Notes: a model not told the origin generated them from the sequence alone. A stretch of 64,000 bases of DNA from Pelagibius litoralis (GCF_011683915.1 NZ_JAAQPH010000002.1:1-64000); one strand, 5' to 3'; counted from the stretch's first letter, positions 25,839-34,918 are shown. Numbers and translations are program-made.

Positions 25839-26803
25839 TCGTCCAGGGTCACCGGGGTCACGAAGCCCGGCGGCTTGATCGCCAGCACCGAACAGTTGAT
25901 CCGGTAGAGCACGTTTTCGGCTGTGTTGCCGATGATCAAGCCCGGGATACCGGTGCGGGCCACCGTTCCCATGACGAGGACATCGATGCGCAGCTCATGC
26001 GCCAGTCTGGGAATGATGTCGCTGGCCCGGCCTTTGGGCACATGCGTCTTCGGATCAACGGCGTCGTAGGTCTCGAGTCCGATCCACTCTCTCGCCTTGT
26101 GCAGCAGCTGGCAGAGCCAATGACGATGCTCCAGGCGCACTTCGTTGATGTAGCGGTCCACCTCTTCCTCGTCGGCGCCGGCCCGCGTACCTCTCATGAG
26201 CGCTTCGCCGATGGCATCCCAGGCATGAACAACATGGAACTCGCTTTGCTCGACAAAGGCGAGCGACCCGGCCATCTCCAGGACCATCCGGTTCAGAGGT
26301 TCGGCTGTATCGGCGCCGGCGTGATCGAGATCGCTGAAGTCGACACAGGCCATCACCCGCCGGATCGGCAGCGGGCCGTTCGCCTTGATGAGCCACACCG
26401 GGCAGGGGCACTTGCGCAGCAGATTCATGTCAAGAGAGCCAAAAAGCCAGTCCACGGCGCCGGCGTCGCTGCCCACCGACTTGATGACCAGGTCGTGGCG
26501 GTTCCGCAGCACCGCGCGAATGACCTCCAGGAAGGGCGTTCCCTCAATGATCCTGGACTCAATCTCCACCCGACCCGCCGCCCATGCGGCTAGCCGTTCC
26601 ACGGTGGCCTGCAGTTCCTTGACCTGGGCCTCCCTTAGCGTCGGGGAGGTCAGCCGGGTCAGATAGGCGGGGATCCTTTCCATCACCAGGATCACCGTCA
26701 GCCGCGCTTTGTTCCGCTCCGCGAGGCCGACGGCATGATGAAACGCCTGCAGGACGATCCCAGAAGAATCGGCTACGTAGAGAATGTTCTTGAACCGCTT
26801 CAT
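25835..26803 (-). CDS. Tandem-domain universal stress protein
   Basis: A 322-residue protein with two UspA folds, UspE-like. Domain 1 spans about 1-142 (KNILYVADSS, ending PCPVWLIKANG) and domain 2 about 148-315. Domain 2 has the ATP-binding signature G-T-V-A-R-T-G-I-P-G followed by nine residues and NTAENVLYRINCSVLAIKPPGF; domain 1 lacks a full copy of it. The TGA stop at 25835-25837 lies inside the residual iolB match, where a G-to-C difference makes the stop. It is divergent from the small HTH gene and antiporter, forming a stress or ion-homeostasis module. No ligand can be inferred. Confidence 0.87.
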   Translation of the reverse strand: MKRFKNILYVADSSGIVLQAFHHAVGLAERNKARLTVILVMERIPAYLTRLTSPTLREAQVKELQATVERLAAWAAGRVEIESRIIEGTPFLEVIRAVLRNRHDLVIKSVGSDAGAVDWLFGSLDMNLLRKCPCPVWLIKANGPLPIRRVMACVDFSDLDHAGADTAEPLNRMVLEMAGSLAFVEQSEFHVVHAWDAIGEALMRGTRAGADEEEVDRYINEVRLEHRHWLCQLLHKAREWIGLETYDAVDPKTHVPKGRASDIIPRLAHELRIDVLVMGTVARTGIPGLIIGNTAENVLYRINCSVLAIKPPGFVTPVTLDD

Positions 26804-27029
26804 TCAGTGCTTTCCCTCTGGCCGGAACCAGTTTCCCGATGTCATTTGCCATCCGAAGGCTCATCGTCGGGCTTCTCGGCTTCGGCCTATCCGATCATCG
26901 AAGGGCGATGTCGCAACTTTGGTTAGCTTGCGCCCAACATGGATTAATGGCATTGATTTGGGTCAAAGACGCTTAGATGGCATTCAACGATGCTTAAAAG
27001 CGTCAGCTTGAACTATAAGGCGCTTAGGA

Positions 27030-27227
27030 ATGCTAAGCAGACCGTTCTTCACCACTCATGAGATTGCGGAGCTTCTGAAGGTCAGCGAAGCGACCGTCCG
27101 CAACTGGATTCATGAGGGTGAGTTGCGGGCCGTCAGGTTCGGCCGCGATTTCCGGGTGGCCGCCACGGACCTTGAGGCCTTCGTGAACGCGCACGCAACG
27201 CAGCCGGCGCCGGACCAAAAAGACTGA
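27030..27227 (+). CDS. Small MerR/excisionase-type helix-turn-helix protein
   Basis: A 65-residue protein that is almost only a winged helix-turn-helix of the DNA-binding excisionase/BldC type: FTTHEIAELLKVSEATVRNWIHEGELRAVRFGRDFRV followed by the LEAFV helix. It has no effector domain and is short for a MerR regulator. It lies between the divergent Usp gene and the antiporter gene with no recombinase nearby, so it is more likely a local regulator than an excisionase. No clear ribosome site is seen in front of the ATG. Confidence 0.75.
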   Translation: MLSRPFFTTHEIAELLKVSEATVRNWIHEGELRAVRFGRDFRVAATDLEAFVNAHATQPAPDQKD

Positions 27228-27299
27228 TCGAGCTGACAGTGTCGGGGCCCGACTTCGTAAGCCGGCCCCTGGATCGCGAACTTGAGAGGGCGCGACGTC

Positions 27300-27476
27300 A
27301 TGTCAGCTATCGAACATCAGAACCTGCCGGCCGCACCGGCGATCCAACAGACCGGGACACATCCCTGCCACGCTCTGAACGCCGATGAGACCCCGGCCGG
27401 CCGGGAGAGCGGTTCCAACAGTGCCACGCCAGGCGCGACGCGAGAGAGGGCGCCGGCTGACCGGCGCGGTGTTTGA
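27300..27476 (+). CDS. Possible small leader ORF coupled to the antiporter gene
   Basis: A 58-codon frame from the ATG at 27300 (MSAIEHQNLPAAPAIQQTG) ends in a TGA at 27474-27476 that shares its A with the ATG of the antiporter gene (TGATG), an arrangement that permits translational coupling. The composition is polar, Ala/Thr/Pro-rich and disordered-looking, and there is no homology that I recognise. It may simply be untranslated leader DNA. Confidence 0.25.
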   Translation: MSAIEHQNLPAAPAIQQTGTHPCHALNADETPAGRESGSNSATPGATRERAPADRRGV

Positions 27477-29194
27477 TGCTGGAAATCGTTTCCATTTCCG
27501 TTTTCTACGAGGTCGCCGCGCTTCTCGTCCTGGCGGCGGCGGTGGGTCTGGTCGGTGTCCTGCTGAGGCAGCCGCTGATCGTGAGCTTCATTGCCGTGGG
27601 CATTCTCGCCGGACCGTCGCTGCTCGACATCGCGCGTTCGGACGAGCAGATAAATCTGTTGGCGGAATTGGGGATCGCGGTGCTGCTGTTCCTGGTCGGC
27701 CTCAAGCTCGACGTGAAGCTGGTGCGGACCCTGGGGGCGGTGGCGCTCACCACTGGGCTCGGGCAGGTTGCCTTCACCTCGGTAGTCGGGTTCGGTCTCG
27801 GCCTGGCGCTCGGGCTTGGCGTCGTTACCAGCCTCTACGTAGCCGTCGCCCTGACCTTCTCCAGCACCATCATCATCGTCAAGCTGCTCTCCGATAAACG
27901 GGAGATCGATTCGCTCCACGGGCGTGTGGCGCTCGGCTTTCTGATCGTTCAGGATCTGGTTGTGGTGTTGGCCATGCTCGTGATGTCGGGGATCGGCGCC
28001 GGCGCCCAGAGCGATTCGGCGATCACGGACGTGGCGCTGGTCTTCGGCTATGGGGCGCTCATGCTGCTGGCCGTGGGTCTCTTTATCCGCTTTGCTGCCG
28101 AGCGTCTGGTGGAGCGCCTTGCCCGGGCCCCGGAACTTATGGTCTGCTTTGCGATCGGCTGGGCCGCCCTGTTCGCCGCGGCGGGCGACTATCTCGGTTT
28201 CAGCAAGGAACTCGGCGGGCTGCTCGCCGGCGTCTCGCTGGCTTCGACTCAGTTTCGCGAGGCGCTGGCGGCGCGGCTGGCGCCGCTGCGCGATTTCCTG
28301 CTGCTGTTCTTCTTCATTGCCCTGGGGGCGGGGCTCGACCTCTCCCTCCTGGACGAGCAGATCCCGGCGGCGCTGATGCTCTCGCTGTTTGTCCTGATCG
28401 GCAACCCTCTGATCGTCCTCGTGATCATGGGGGCCATGGGATACCGCAAGCGCACCGGTTTCCTCGCCGGCCTCACGGTTGCCCAGATCAGCGAGTTCTC
28501 GTTGATCTTCGCGGCGGTTGGTGTGTCGCTTGGGCATATCGGGGCCGAGACTCTCGGCCTGGTGACGTTGGTCGGGCTGATCACGATTTCGCTTTCGACC
28601 TACATGATCACCTACTCGCACCACCTCTTTGCCTTGCTGGAGCCCTTTCTGGGCGTCTTCGAACGCCGCAACACGCCGCGTGAGGCTGTCGCCGACCTGG
28701 GCGAGGCATCCGGGCGCTACGATGTCCTGCTGTTCGGTCTCGGCCGATACGGCAGCGCCATCGCGCACCGTCTCCGCCACCGCGGCCTTCTTGTGCTTGG
28801 CGTCGACTTCAATCCGGCCGTGGTGAAGGAGTGGCGGCAGCAGGGGCTGGATGTTGCCTACGGTGACGCCACCGATCCTGAGTTCGTTGCCAGTCTGCCC
28901 CTCAAGGGTGCAAGCTGGGCGGTGTCCGCCGTGCCGGAACATGAAACCGGGGTGACCCACGAGGACGCGCGCCTGGGACTGATCGATGGGCTGCGGGTCG
29001 CCGGTTTTGCCGGCCGCGTTGCGGTAACGGTGCAACGCGGATCGGACACCGAGCCGTTGGCAACCCGTGGCGCCGACCTGATTCTGCAGCCCTTCCGCGA
29101 TGCCGCCGATCAGGCCGCCCGGCTTATTCTCGACGAGGGCCCGCCCGCAAAGCCTACCTCTTCACAATCCAGTCGTGGGCCGGATCGTTCTTGA
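27476..29194 (+). CDS. CPA2-type cation:proton antiporter with TrkA-N domain
   Basis: A 572-residue inner-membrane protein (start ATG at 27476; an adjacent TTG at 27473 is less likely). Residues 1-385 hold about twelve helices of the Na+/H+ exchanger fold, with LIVQDLVVVLAMLVM and AQISEFSLIFAAVGVSLG as Kef/YbaL-like motifs. At about 417-545 follows a Rossmann RCK domain (LLFGLGRYGSAIAHRL, GxGxxG) that gates potassium efflux in relatives. Its last 13 codons and stop read antisense into the 3' end of iolB (41-base convergent overlap), so the tail SSQSSRGPDRS is borrowed from iolB DNA. Potassium or sodium export for stress tolerance is the family role. Confidence 0.87.
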   Translation: MLEIVSISVFYEVAALLVLAAAVGLVGVLLRQPLIVSFIAVGILAGPSLLDIARSDEQINLLAELGIAVLLFLVGLKLDVKLVRTLGAVALTTGLGQVAFTSVVGFGLGLALGLGVVTSLYVAVALTFSSTIIIVKLLSDKREIDSLHGRVALGFLIVQDLVVVLAMLVMSGIGAGAQSDSAITDVALVFGYGALMLLAVGLFIRFAAERLVERLARAPELMVCFAIGWAALFAAAGDYLGFSKELGGLLAGVSLASTQFREALAARLAPLRDFLLLFFFIALGAGLDLSLLDEQIPAALMLSLFVLIGNPLIVLVIMGAMGYRKRTGFLAGLTVAQISEFSLIFAAVGVSLGHIGAETLGLVTLVGLITISLSTYMITYSHHLFALLEPFLGVFERRNTPREAVADLGEASGRYDVLLFGLGRYGSAIAHRLRHRGLLVLGVDFNPAVVKEWRQQGLDVAYGDATDPEFVASLPLKGASWAVSAVPEHETGVTHEDARLGLIDGLRVAGFAGRVAVTVQRGSDTEPLATRGADLILQPFRDAADQAARLILDEGPPAKPTSSQSSRGPDRS

Positions 29195-29957
29195 AATACC
29201 ACTGGCGGACGGGGCCGGCCATGACGTTGAGGTAGTAGAGGTCGTAGCCGTGGGGCGCCCCGACCGGGTGGTAGCCGCGCGGTACCATCACGCAGGTGCC
29301 GTCCTCCACCGCCATGGTTTCGTCGAGGGAGCGGTCGTCGGTGTAGACCCGCTGGAAGGCGAAGCCCTGGGGCGGGTTCAGGTGGTGGTAGTAGGTTTCC
29401 TCCAGGCTCGATTCCGTCGGAATGTTGTCGCTGTCGTGCTTGTGCGGGGGATAACTCGACCAGTTGCCGTTGGGGGTGATGACCTCCACGACCAAGAGAC
29501 TGTCGGCGGGCTCGGTCTCCGGCAGAATGTTGTAGATGAGGCGTCGGTTGGTGCCGCTGCCGCGCTCCTCGAAGCCGACATCCTCCGGCGCGATGAGGCG
29601 GACCGGATGGCCGCCCTTGCCGGGCGCTGAACAGACCGCCAGTTCCACCTCGGTCGTCGCGGTGACGCTGTAGGTCTCGCCGTTGGGCACATAGACGGAG
29701 TAGGGGGCCTTGTCCTCGAAGACCGACATGCGCTCGCCGAGATCGGGGAAGCTCTGGCCGGCGGCCTCGATGTCCGCCTTGCCGGTCACCAGCACCAGGC
29801 AGACCTCTTCCGAGCCGGTCTCGCGGGCGAGGCTCTGGCCCGGCTTCAGCTTGAAGACCTTGAAGCCGACATGACGCCAGCCGGCACTCTCGGGAGAGAC
29901 GGAAAGCACCTCGCCGTCGGCATCGGGGGTTCGCGGTTTCACCAGAAGGTTTGGCAT
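29154..29957 (-). CDS. iolB: 5-deoxy-glucuronate isomerase
   Basis: Isomerises 5-deoxy-D-glucuronate to 5-dehydro-2-deoxy-D-gluconate, the fourth step of myo-inositol breakdown. The 267 residues match the bicupin IolB family: AGWRHVGFKVFKLKPGQS near the start, the metal-site region YPPHKHDSDN (H-x-H) around 168-177, and the C-terminal block MVPRGYHPVGAPHGYDLYYLNVMAGP. It is the last gene of the minus-strand iolC-D-E-x-B run. Its 3' end exists a second time, decayed, at 25596-25838. Confidence 0.95.
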   Translation of the reverse strand: MPNLLVKPRTPDADGEVLSVSPESAGWRHVGFKVFKLKPGQSLARETGSEEVCLVLVTGKADIEAAGQSFPDLGERMSVFEDKAPYSVYVPNGETYSVTATTEVELAVCSAPGKGGHPVRLIAPEDVGFEERGSGTNRRLIYNILPETEPADSLLVVEVITPNGNWSSYPPHKHDSDNIPTESSLEETYYHHLNPPQGFAFQRVYTDDRSLDETMAVEDGTCVMVPRGYHPVGAPHGYDLYYLNVMAGPVRQWYFKNDPAHDWIVKR

Positions 29958-29994
29958 GCTCGGTCTCTCTTCGTCGGGGTCGTACGGTTGGGCG

Positions 29995-30198
29995 TCAATC
30001 TTGTTTACCGCTGGTATTTTCCGGCGGTTCGTAAGTGTAGAGGAAGGTCCAGATGGCGTAGATCAGGACGGCAAAAGAGATGATCTGCCAGAACGGCTGG
30101 TTGGCGATGCTCTCCACCACCAGCCAGAGGAAGCAGACCGCGATGATCAGCACCCGGCGGTAGAGCGGTACGAACCAGGGGTGCTTGTTATCGAACAT
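29995..30198 (-). CDS. Small two-helix membrane protein between iolE and iolB
   Basis: A 67-residue protein: MFDNKHPWFVPLYRR, then two hydrophobic segments VLIIAVCFLWLVVE (about 16-30) and FWQIISFAVLIYAIWTFLY (about 36-54), and a short polar tail. The stop of iolE lies at its start (one-base TGATG-type overlap), so it is certainly in the operon. No family that I can name. It may be a transport accessory protein or a membrane tether. Confidence 0.75.
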   Translation of the reverse strand: MFDNKHPWFVPLYRRVLIIAVCFLWLVVESIANQPFWQIISFAVLIYAIWTFLYTYEPPENTSGKQD

Positions 30199-31088
30199 CA
30201 GGCCAGCCCCGCCTCTGCCGCGAAGCGCGCCAGATTCTGGTGGCCCATGGCGGCATAGATGCCGGGGTTGGCTTTCTTCGGGTCCTGTTCGGCCTCGACT
30301 ACCAGCCAGCCCTGGTATCTCGGCTCGCTGAGGGCGTCCAGCACCGCGGCGAAATCGATGCAGCCGTCACCCGGTACGGTGAAAATGCCCGCGATCACGG
30401 CGTCCAGGAAGCTCATGTTCTGGGCGCGGACCTGATCCCTTACGTCGGCGCGCAGGTCCTTGCAGTGCACATGGGTGATGCGCGGCCCGTAGCGGCGGGC
30501 GATGGCGGCCGGGTCGGCCCCGGCCAGAACCGCATGGCCGGTGTCGAGCAGCAGGCCCACGGCATCGCCGGCGGCGGCCATGAAGGCTTCGATCTCGACG
30601 CCGGTTTCCACCACCGTGCCGGCGTGGTGGTGATAGGCCAACTGCAGCCCGGCGGCGCGGACGTGCTCGGCTACTTCGGTGACCCGCCGGGCGAAGGTTT
30701 CCATTTCCGCCGCGCCGATGCTCGGGCTCTGCGATAGCGGTACCTCCTGGCGCCCGTGAATGGCATTGCTGGTTTCAGCGAAGATCAACTGATCGCAGCC
30801 CATTTCCTTCAGCAGCGCCATGTGCGGCGCCAGGGCCTCGATTTCCGCCTCGGCGTCACGGGTCAGCAGGTGGCTGGAGTACCAGCCGGATACCAGAGAG
30901 AGATCGAAGTCCTTCAACAGCGCGCCCAGGGTCGCGGCATCGCGGGGAAACTTGTTGCCCATCTCAATGCCGACGAAGCCGGCGGCGCGGGCCTCGCGCA
31001 GGCAGGTTTCCAGGGGTGTCTCGCCGCCCAGGCTTTCAAGGTCGTCGTTCGACCAGGCGATGGGGTTGGTGCCGAGTTTTACGGTCAT
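30198..31088 (-). CDS. iolE: Myo-inosose-2 dehydratase
   Basis: Dehydrates scyllo-inosose (2-keto-myo-inositol) to 3D-trihydroxycyclohexane-1,2-dione. The 296 residues form a xylose isomerase-like TIM barrel: KLGTNPIAWSNDDL is the standard IolE opening, with metal-ligand regions GFVGIEMGNKFP, LAYHHHAGTVVET, LLLDTGHAV, HVHCKD and GWLVVEAEQDP as in characterised relatives. It starts 21 bases after iolD ends. Pathway position is firm because iolB, C and D are adjacent. Confidence 0.94.
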   Translation of the reverse strand: MTVKLGTNPIAWSNDDLESLGGETPLETCLREARAAGFVGIEMGNKFPRDAATLGALLKDFDLSLVSGWYSSHLLTRDAEAEIEALAPHMALLKEMGCDQLIFAETSNAIHGRQEVPLSQSPSIGAAEMETFARRVTEVAEHVRAAGLQLAYHHHAGTVVETGVEIEAFMAAAGDAVGLLLDTGHAVLAGADPAAIARRYGPRITHVHCKDLRADVRDQVRAQNMSFLDAVIAGIFTVPGDGCIDFAAVLDALSEPRYQGWLVVEAEQDPKKANPGIYAAMGHQNLARFAAEAGLA

Positions 31089-31109
31089 TGCTTTTACTCT
31101 TCAGTTCAT

Positions 31110-32957
31110 TCAGTCGGCCAGGCGCTGCGCGGCCTTGGCGGCGACATAGGTTTCGTGAGCCTCGCGCACCGCGCCGCGCTCTGAAACCTCCGGCACCGCC
31201 ACATCCCACCAGGTTCCACCGGCTTCGGTGGAAATCAAGGGGTCGGTGTCGATCACGATGACCCGCGGCCCGGCGGTTTCGTAGGGTTCGGCAAGCGCGC
31301 TTTCCAGCGCTGCCAGCGTCTCGGCCTTCACCGCCTTGGCGCCCAGGCTTTCGGCATGGGCGCGGAAGTCGATATCAGGCAGGCTTTCATGGCGCGTGTG
31401 CTGCAACAGGTTGTTGAAGGACTCGCCGCCGGTGCCGCGCTGCAGACGGTTGATGCAGCCGAAACCCCTGTTGTCCAGCACCACGATGGTGAGCTTCACG
31501 CCCAGCATGGCAGCGGTGGCGATCTCGGAATTCATCATCAGGTAACTGCCGTCGCCGAGCATGACGATCACATCGCGTTCCGGCTGGGCCAGTTTCACGC
31601 CGATGCCGCCGGCGATTTCATAGCCCATGCAGGAATAGCCGTACTCCATGTGGTAGCCCCCGGTCTCGCCGTTGCGCCAGAGCTTGTGCAGCTCACCGGG
31701 CAGACCGCCGGCGGCGCCGACGACGATGGCCTGCGCGTCGGCGGCCCGGTTGACGGCGCCGATCACCTGGGCGTCGCTGGGCGGGCCGGCCCCTTCAGGC
31801 GCACGCACGGCTTCCGCCGCCTGGGTCCAGCCGCCGACCCGGGCCCGGGCGCTGTCCTGCCACTCAGCCGGGCTGCGGTATTGGGACAGCTGGGCGGAGA
31901 GGGTGTCCAGACCCTCGCGGGCATCGGCGACCAGCGGTTCTGCCTGGTGCTTGCCGGCATCGAAGGCGGCCGTGTTCAGCTGAATGATCCTGCGCACCGG
32001 GTTCTTGAACAGCGCCCGGGAGCCGGTGGTGAAATCCTGCAATCGAGTGCCGGCGGCGAGGATCACGTCGGCTTCCTCAGCGGTTTCATTGGCTGCCGAG
32101 GTTCCGGTCACGCCGAGGGCGCCGAGGTTCAATGGATGATCCCAGGGCAGGGCGCTCTTGCCGGCCTGGGTTTCCGCCACCGGCACGCCGTGGCGCTCGG
32201 CAAAGGCGCGCAGGCTGTCGGTCGCCAGACTGTAGTGGACGCCGCCGCCGGCCACGATCATCGGTTTTTGGGCCTGGGACAGCAGCGCCGCGGCCTTCGC
32301 CAGTTCCTGCTGGTCCGGGCGGGGGCGGCGGAACCGCCAGACCTTTTCCGCGAAAAAGCTCTCCGGATAGTCGCAGGCCTCGGCCTGCACGTCCTGGCAG
32401 AGTGCCAGGGTGACCGGGCCGCAGTCCGCCGGATCGGTCAGCACCGCCATGGCACGGGGCAGGGCCACCAGGATCTGCTCTGGCCGGGTGATGCGGTCCC
32501 AATAGCGCGAGACCGGCCGGAAGCAGTCATTGGCGCTGACGGTCGCATCCTGGAAGCTCTCGATCTGCTGCAGCACGGGGTCGGGCCGCCGGGTGGCAAA
32601 GACGTCGCCGGGCAGCAGCAACAAGGGCAGGCGGTTCACGTGGGCGACCGCCGCCGCTGTCACCATGTTGGTGGCGCCGGGTCCGATGGAGGTGGTGCAG
32701 GCCATGACCCGCTGGCGGTTGCTGGCCTTGGCGTAGGCGATGGCGGCGTGGGCCATGGCTTGCTCGTTGTGGCCGCGATAGGTCGGCAGGCGGTCCTGAA
32801 CGCCGTAGAGCGCTTCGCCCAGGCCGGCGACATTGCCGTGGCCGAAAATCGCCCAGACACCGCCGAAGAGCGGTCGCTGCTGCCCATCGATTTCGATCTT
32901 CTGCGCCGCGAGGTAGCGCACCAGCGCCTGGGCCATGGTCAAACGAAGGGTGGACAT
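31110..32957 (-). CDS. iolD: 3D-(3,5/4)-trihydroxycyclohexane-1,2-dione hydrolase
   Basis: A thiamine-diphosphate enzyme that opens the inositol ring to 5-deoxy-glucuronate. I start at the ATG at 32957 (MSTLRLTMAQALVRYLAAQK), giving 615 residues; longer frames intrude into iolC. N-terminal Pyr domain includes FGHGNVAGLGEALY and the catalytic glutamate region THRGHNEQAMAHAAIAYAKA-like; the PP domain has MEYGYSCMGYEIAGGIG and GDGSYLMMNSEI with the metal-binding GDG. The gene order iolC-iolD-iolE-x-iolB is compact, with a 44-base gap after iolC. Confidence 0.94.
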   Translation of the reverse strand: MSTLRLTMAQALVRYLAAQKIEIDGQQRPLFGGVWAIFGHGNVAGLGEALYGVQDRLPTYRGHNEQAMAHAAIAYAKASNRQRVMACTTSIGPGATNMVTAAAVAHVNRLPLLLLPGDVFATRRPDPVLQQIESFQDATVSANDCFRPVSRYWDRITRPEQILVALPRAMAVLTDPADCGPVTLALCQDVQAEACDYPESFFAEKVWRFRRPRPDQQELAKAAALLSQAQKPMIVAGGGVHYSLATDSLRAFAERHGVPVAETQAGKSALPWDHPLNLGALGVTGTSAANETAEEADVILAAGTRLQDFTTGSRALFKNPVRRIIQLNTAAFDAGKHQAEPLVADAREGLDTLSAQLSQYRSPAEWQDSARARVGGWTQAAEAVRAPEGAGPPSDAQVIGAVNRAADAQAIVVGAAGGLPGELHKLWRNGETGGYHMEYGYSCMGYEIAGGIGVKLAQPERDVIVMLGDGSYLMMNSEIATAAMLGVKLTIVVLDNRGFGCINRLQRGTGGESFNNLLQHTRHESLPDIDFRAHAESLGAKAVKAETLAALESALAEPYETAGPRVIVIDTDPLISTEAGGTWWDVAVPEVSERGAVREAHETYVAAKAAQRLAD

Positions 32958-33001
32958 GGTCTTGCTCTCGATCCGTCGTAACGCTTCACGGGTTTTCTTT
33001 T

Positions 33002-34918
33002 TCAGGCGGCTTTCACTGCCGCAGCATGTTCCCAGCCCGAAACCAGCTCGCTGAAGCGCTTTGCCATCTGCTCGGTTGCTTCCGTGTCGTCGATCTCGCC
33101 TTTCAGCCAGGCGCGGGCCGGCTCGGCGAAGATGCTGCGGCCGACCGCGAAACCTTTCACCAGGGGATGACGCGCGGCAAGAACGAAAGAGGCGTTCAGT
33201 TCCTCCAACGGCCGCTCCAGGCCCAGCAGCAGGATCCCCCGGCAATGCGGATCGCGTGCCTCAATGGTTGTGCAGACGGCCTGCCAGGCGGCCTCGTCTG
33301 CCAGGGGTTCCAGCTTCCACCAGTCCGGTGCGACCCCCAGGTCATAGAAACGCGCGATGGCCTTGGCGAGGGTGTTCTGGTCGACCGGCCCGTGGCGGCT
33401 GGCGATGATTTCCAGCAGCAACTCGTGGCCGGTCCGGCGGCAGGCGTCGTAAAGACGCAGCACCTGGCTCTCCTGCGTCCGCCGCAGGTCTTCCGGATCG
33501 TCGGGATGGTAGAACACCAGGCATTTGACGCAGTTGGTCAGAGGCCATTCGGCCAGGGCACCGCCCAGATCCGGGCCTTCCTCGAAGGCGAGGGGGCGTG
33601 AGCCGGGCAGTTCGATGGGCCGGCCGATCCAGAGGTCGCCGTCGGCGGCGGCATGGAGGGAGTCGCGGCCCAGGCGGTCGTCGACCAGAACGCCGAAGCC
33701 CTCGCGGCCCGCCGCTACCTTGCGGGCGGCGGTCAGGGCCAGGGCCTTGAAATAGCCGACCCGGGCGATGTCAGCGCCGCAGTCCCGCGCCAACTCCTCG
33801 AACTGGCTGCGGTGATCGAAGGCGAGAATGCGCAGGCTGTCGTAGTGCCGCCGCCGGGTTGTCGACCAATGGATGCGGTTCAGGTCCGGGTCCTCGCGCA
33901 GCGCATGGTGATCGCTGCTGTTTTCCAGGTAGTAAGTCAGCTCGGTCCAGGAGGGGACGGCGGGCGCGCAGCCGTGACGCGACACCGCAAAGGCGCCGCA
34001 GGCGTTGGCAAACTTGCAGCAGGTCTCCAGCGGCTCGTCGCGCAGCCAGCCGCGCAGGAAGCCGCTCATGAAGGCATCGCCGGCACCCAGCACGTTATAG
34101 ACTTCGACCGGGAAGCCAGGGCCCTTGATCCCGTCTTCGATGGAGGCTGGAACTTCGCCGGGGAAGACCACACAGCCCATGGGGCCGCGTTTGCAGACGA
34201 TCGTGGCCTCGCTCAGTTCGCGGACCTTGCGGATCGCCGCCAGGGTGTCGGTGGTGCCGCCGGCGATGTGCAACTCTTCTTCAGTGCCGACGATCAGATC
34301 GCAGAGCGGCAGGATGGTCTGCAGGTGTTTGGAGACGGCGTCGTTCTCGATGAAGCGTTCCTCGCCCAGGCCGTGGCCGGTCAGGCCCCAGAGGACCGGG
34401 CGGTAGTCGATATCCAATACGACCTTGCGGCCGGCTTCGCGGGCCAGGCGGGCGGCCTTGCGGGAGGCTGCCTCGACCCCCGGCGTCGTGAAGTGGGTGC
34501 CGGTCACCACCACCGCTTTGGCCGAGGCGATGTAGTCCGGGTCGATGTCGTCCTCGCAGATCGCCATGTCGGCGCAGTTTTCGCGATAGAAGATCAGCGG
34601 AAAACTGTCCTCGTCGCGGATGCCGAGAATGACCAGTGCCGTCAGGCGCTCCGGGTCGGTCTTCAACCGGCTGGTATCGACCCCTTCGTCGATAAGGATC
34701 TCGCGGACGAAACGGCCCATGTGCTCGTCGCCGACACGGCTCAGGAAACCGGCTTTCAAACCCAGGCGGGCCGAGCCCACGGCAATGTTGGCTGGACAGC
34801 CGCCAATGTACTTGGCAAAGCTGCCCATGTCTTCCAGGCGTCCGCCGACCTGTTGGCCATAGAGATCCACCGAACAGCGTCCGATGGTGATGAGGTCGAG
34901 CGCAGCAGCATTGCCCAT
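33002..34918 (-). CDS. iolC: Bifunctional 5-dehydro-2-deoxygluconokinase / DUF2090 aldolase-like protein
   Basis: A 638-residue fusion. Residues 1-330 are a PfkB-type kinase: GGCPANIAVGSARLG near 38-52, VYNVLGAGDAFMSGFLRG near 285-302 with the catalytic GAGD. Residues 345-638 are a DUF2090 domain (RILAFDHRSQFEELA, VKCLVFYHPDD, RGILLLGLERPLEEL, KGFAVGRSIF), a class I aldolase-like TIM barrel. The kinase makes the 6-phosphate; the second half probably splits it to malonate semialdehyde and dihydroxyacetone phosphate, replacing a separate IolJ. This fused form is known in Proteobacteria. It is the first gene of the minus-strand iol operon. Confidence 0.93.
   Translation of the reverse strand: MGNAAALDLITIGRCSVDLYGQQVGGRLEDMGSFAKYIGGCPANIAVGSARLGLKAGFLSRVGDEHMGRFVREILIDEGVDTSRLKTDPERLTALVILGIRDEDSFPLIFYRENCADMAICEDDIDPDYIASAKAVVVTGTHFTTPGVEAASRKAARLAREAGRKVVLDIDYRPVLWGLTGHGLGEERFIENDAVSKHLQTILPLCDLIVGTEEELHIAGGTTDTLAAIRKVRELSEATIVCKRGPMGCVVFPGEVPASIEDGIKGPGFPVEVYNVLGAGDAFMSGFLRGWLRDEPLETCCKFANACGAFAVSRHGCAPAVPSWTELTYYLENSSDHHALREDPDLNRIHWSTTRRRHYDSLRILAFDHRSQFEELARDCGADIARVGYFKALALTAARKVAAGREGFGVLVDDRLGRDSLHAAADGDLWIGRPIELPGSRPLAFEEGPDLGGALAEWPLTNCVKCLVFYHPDDPEDLRRTQESQVLRLYDACRRTGHELLLEIIASRHGPVDQNTLAKAIARFYDLGVAPDWWKLEPLADEAAWQAVCTTIEARDPHCRGILLLGLERPLEELNASFVLAARHPLVKGFAVGRSIFAEPARAWLKGEIDDTEATEQMAKRFSELVSGWEHAAAVKAA

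Noticed and set aside
27481-27493. A second GGAAATCGTTTCC, same as the TRAP leader operator candidate
   Set aside because: Lies within the first codons of the antiporter gene and encodes part of MLEIVSIS; probably coincidence, though it could be tested.
31356-32981. Plus-strand frame of 541 codons opposite iolD
   Set aside because: Antisense shadow of iolD; low-complexity composition and no motifs.
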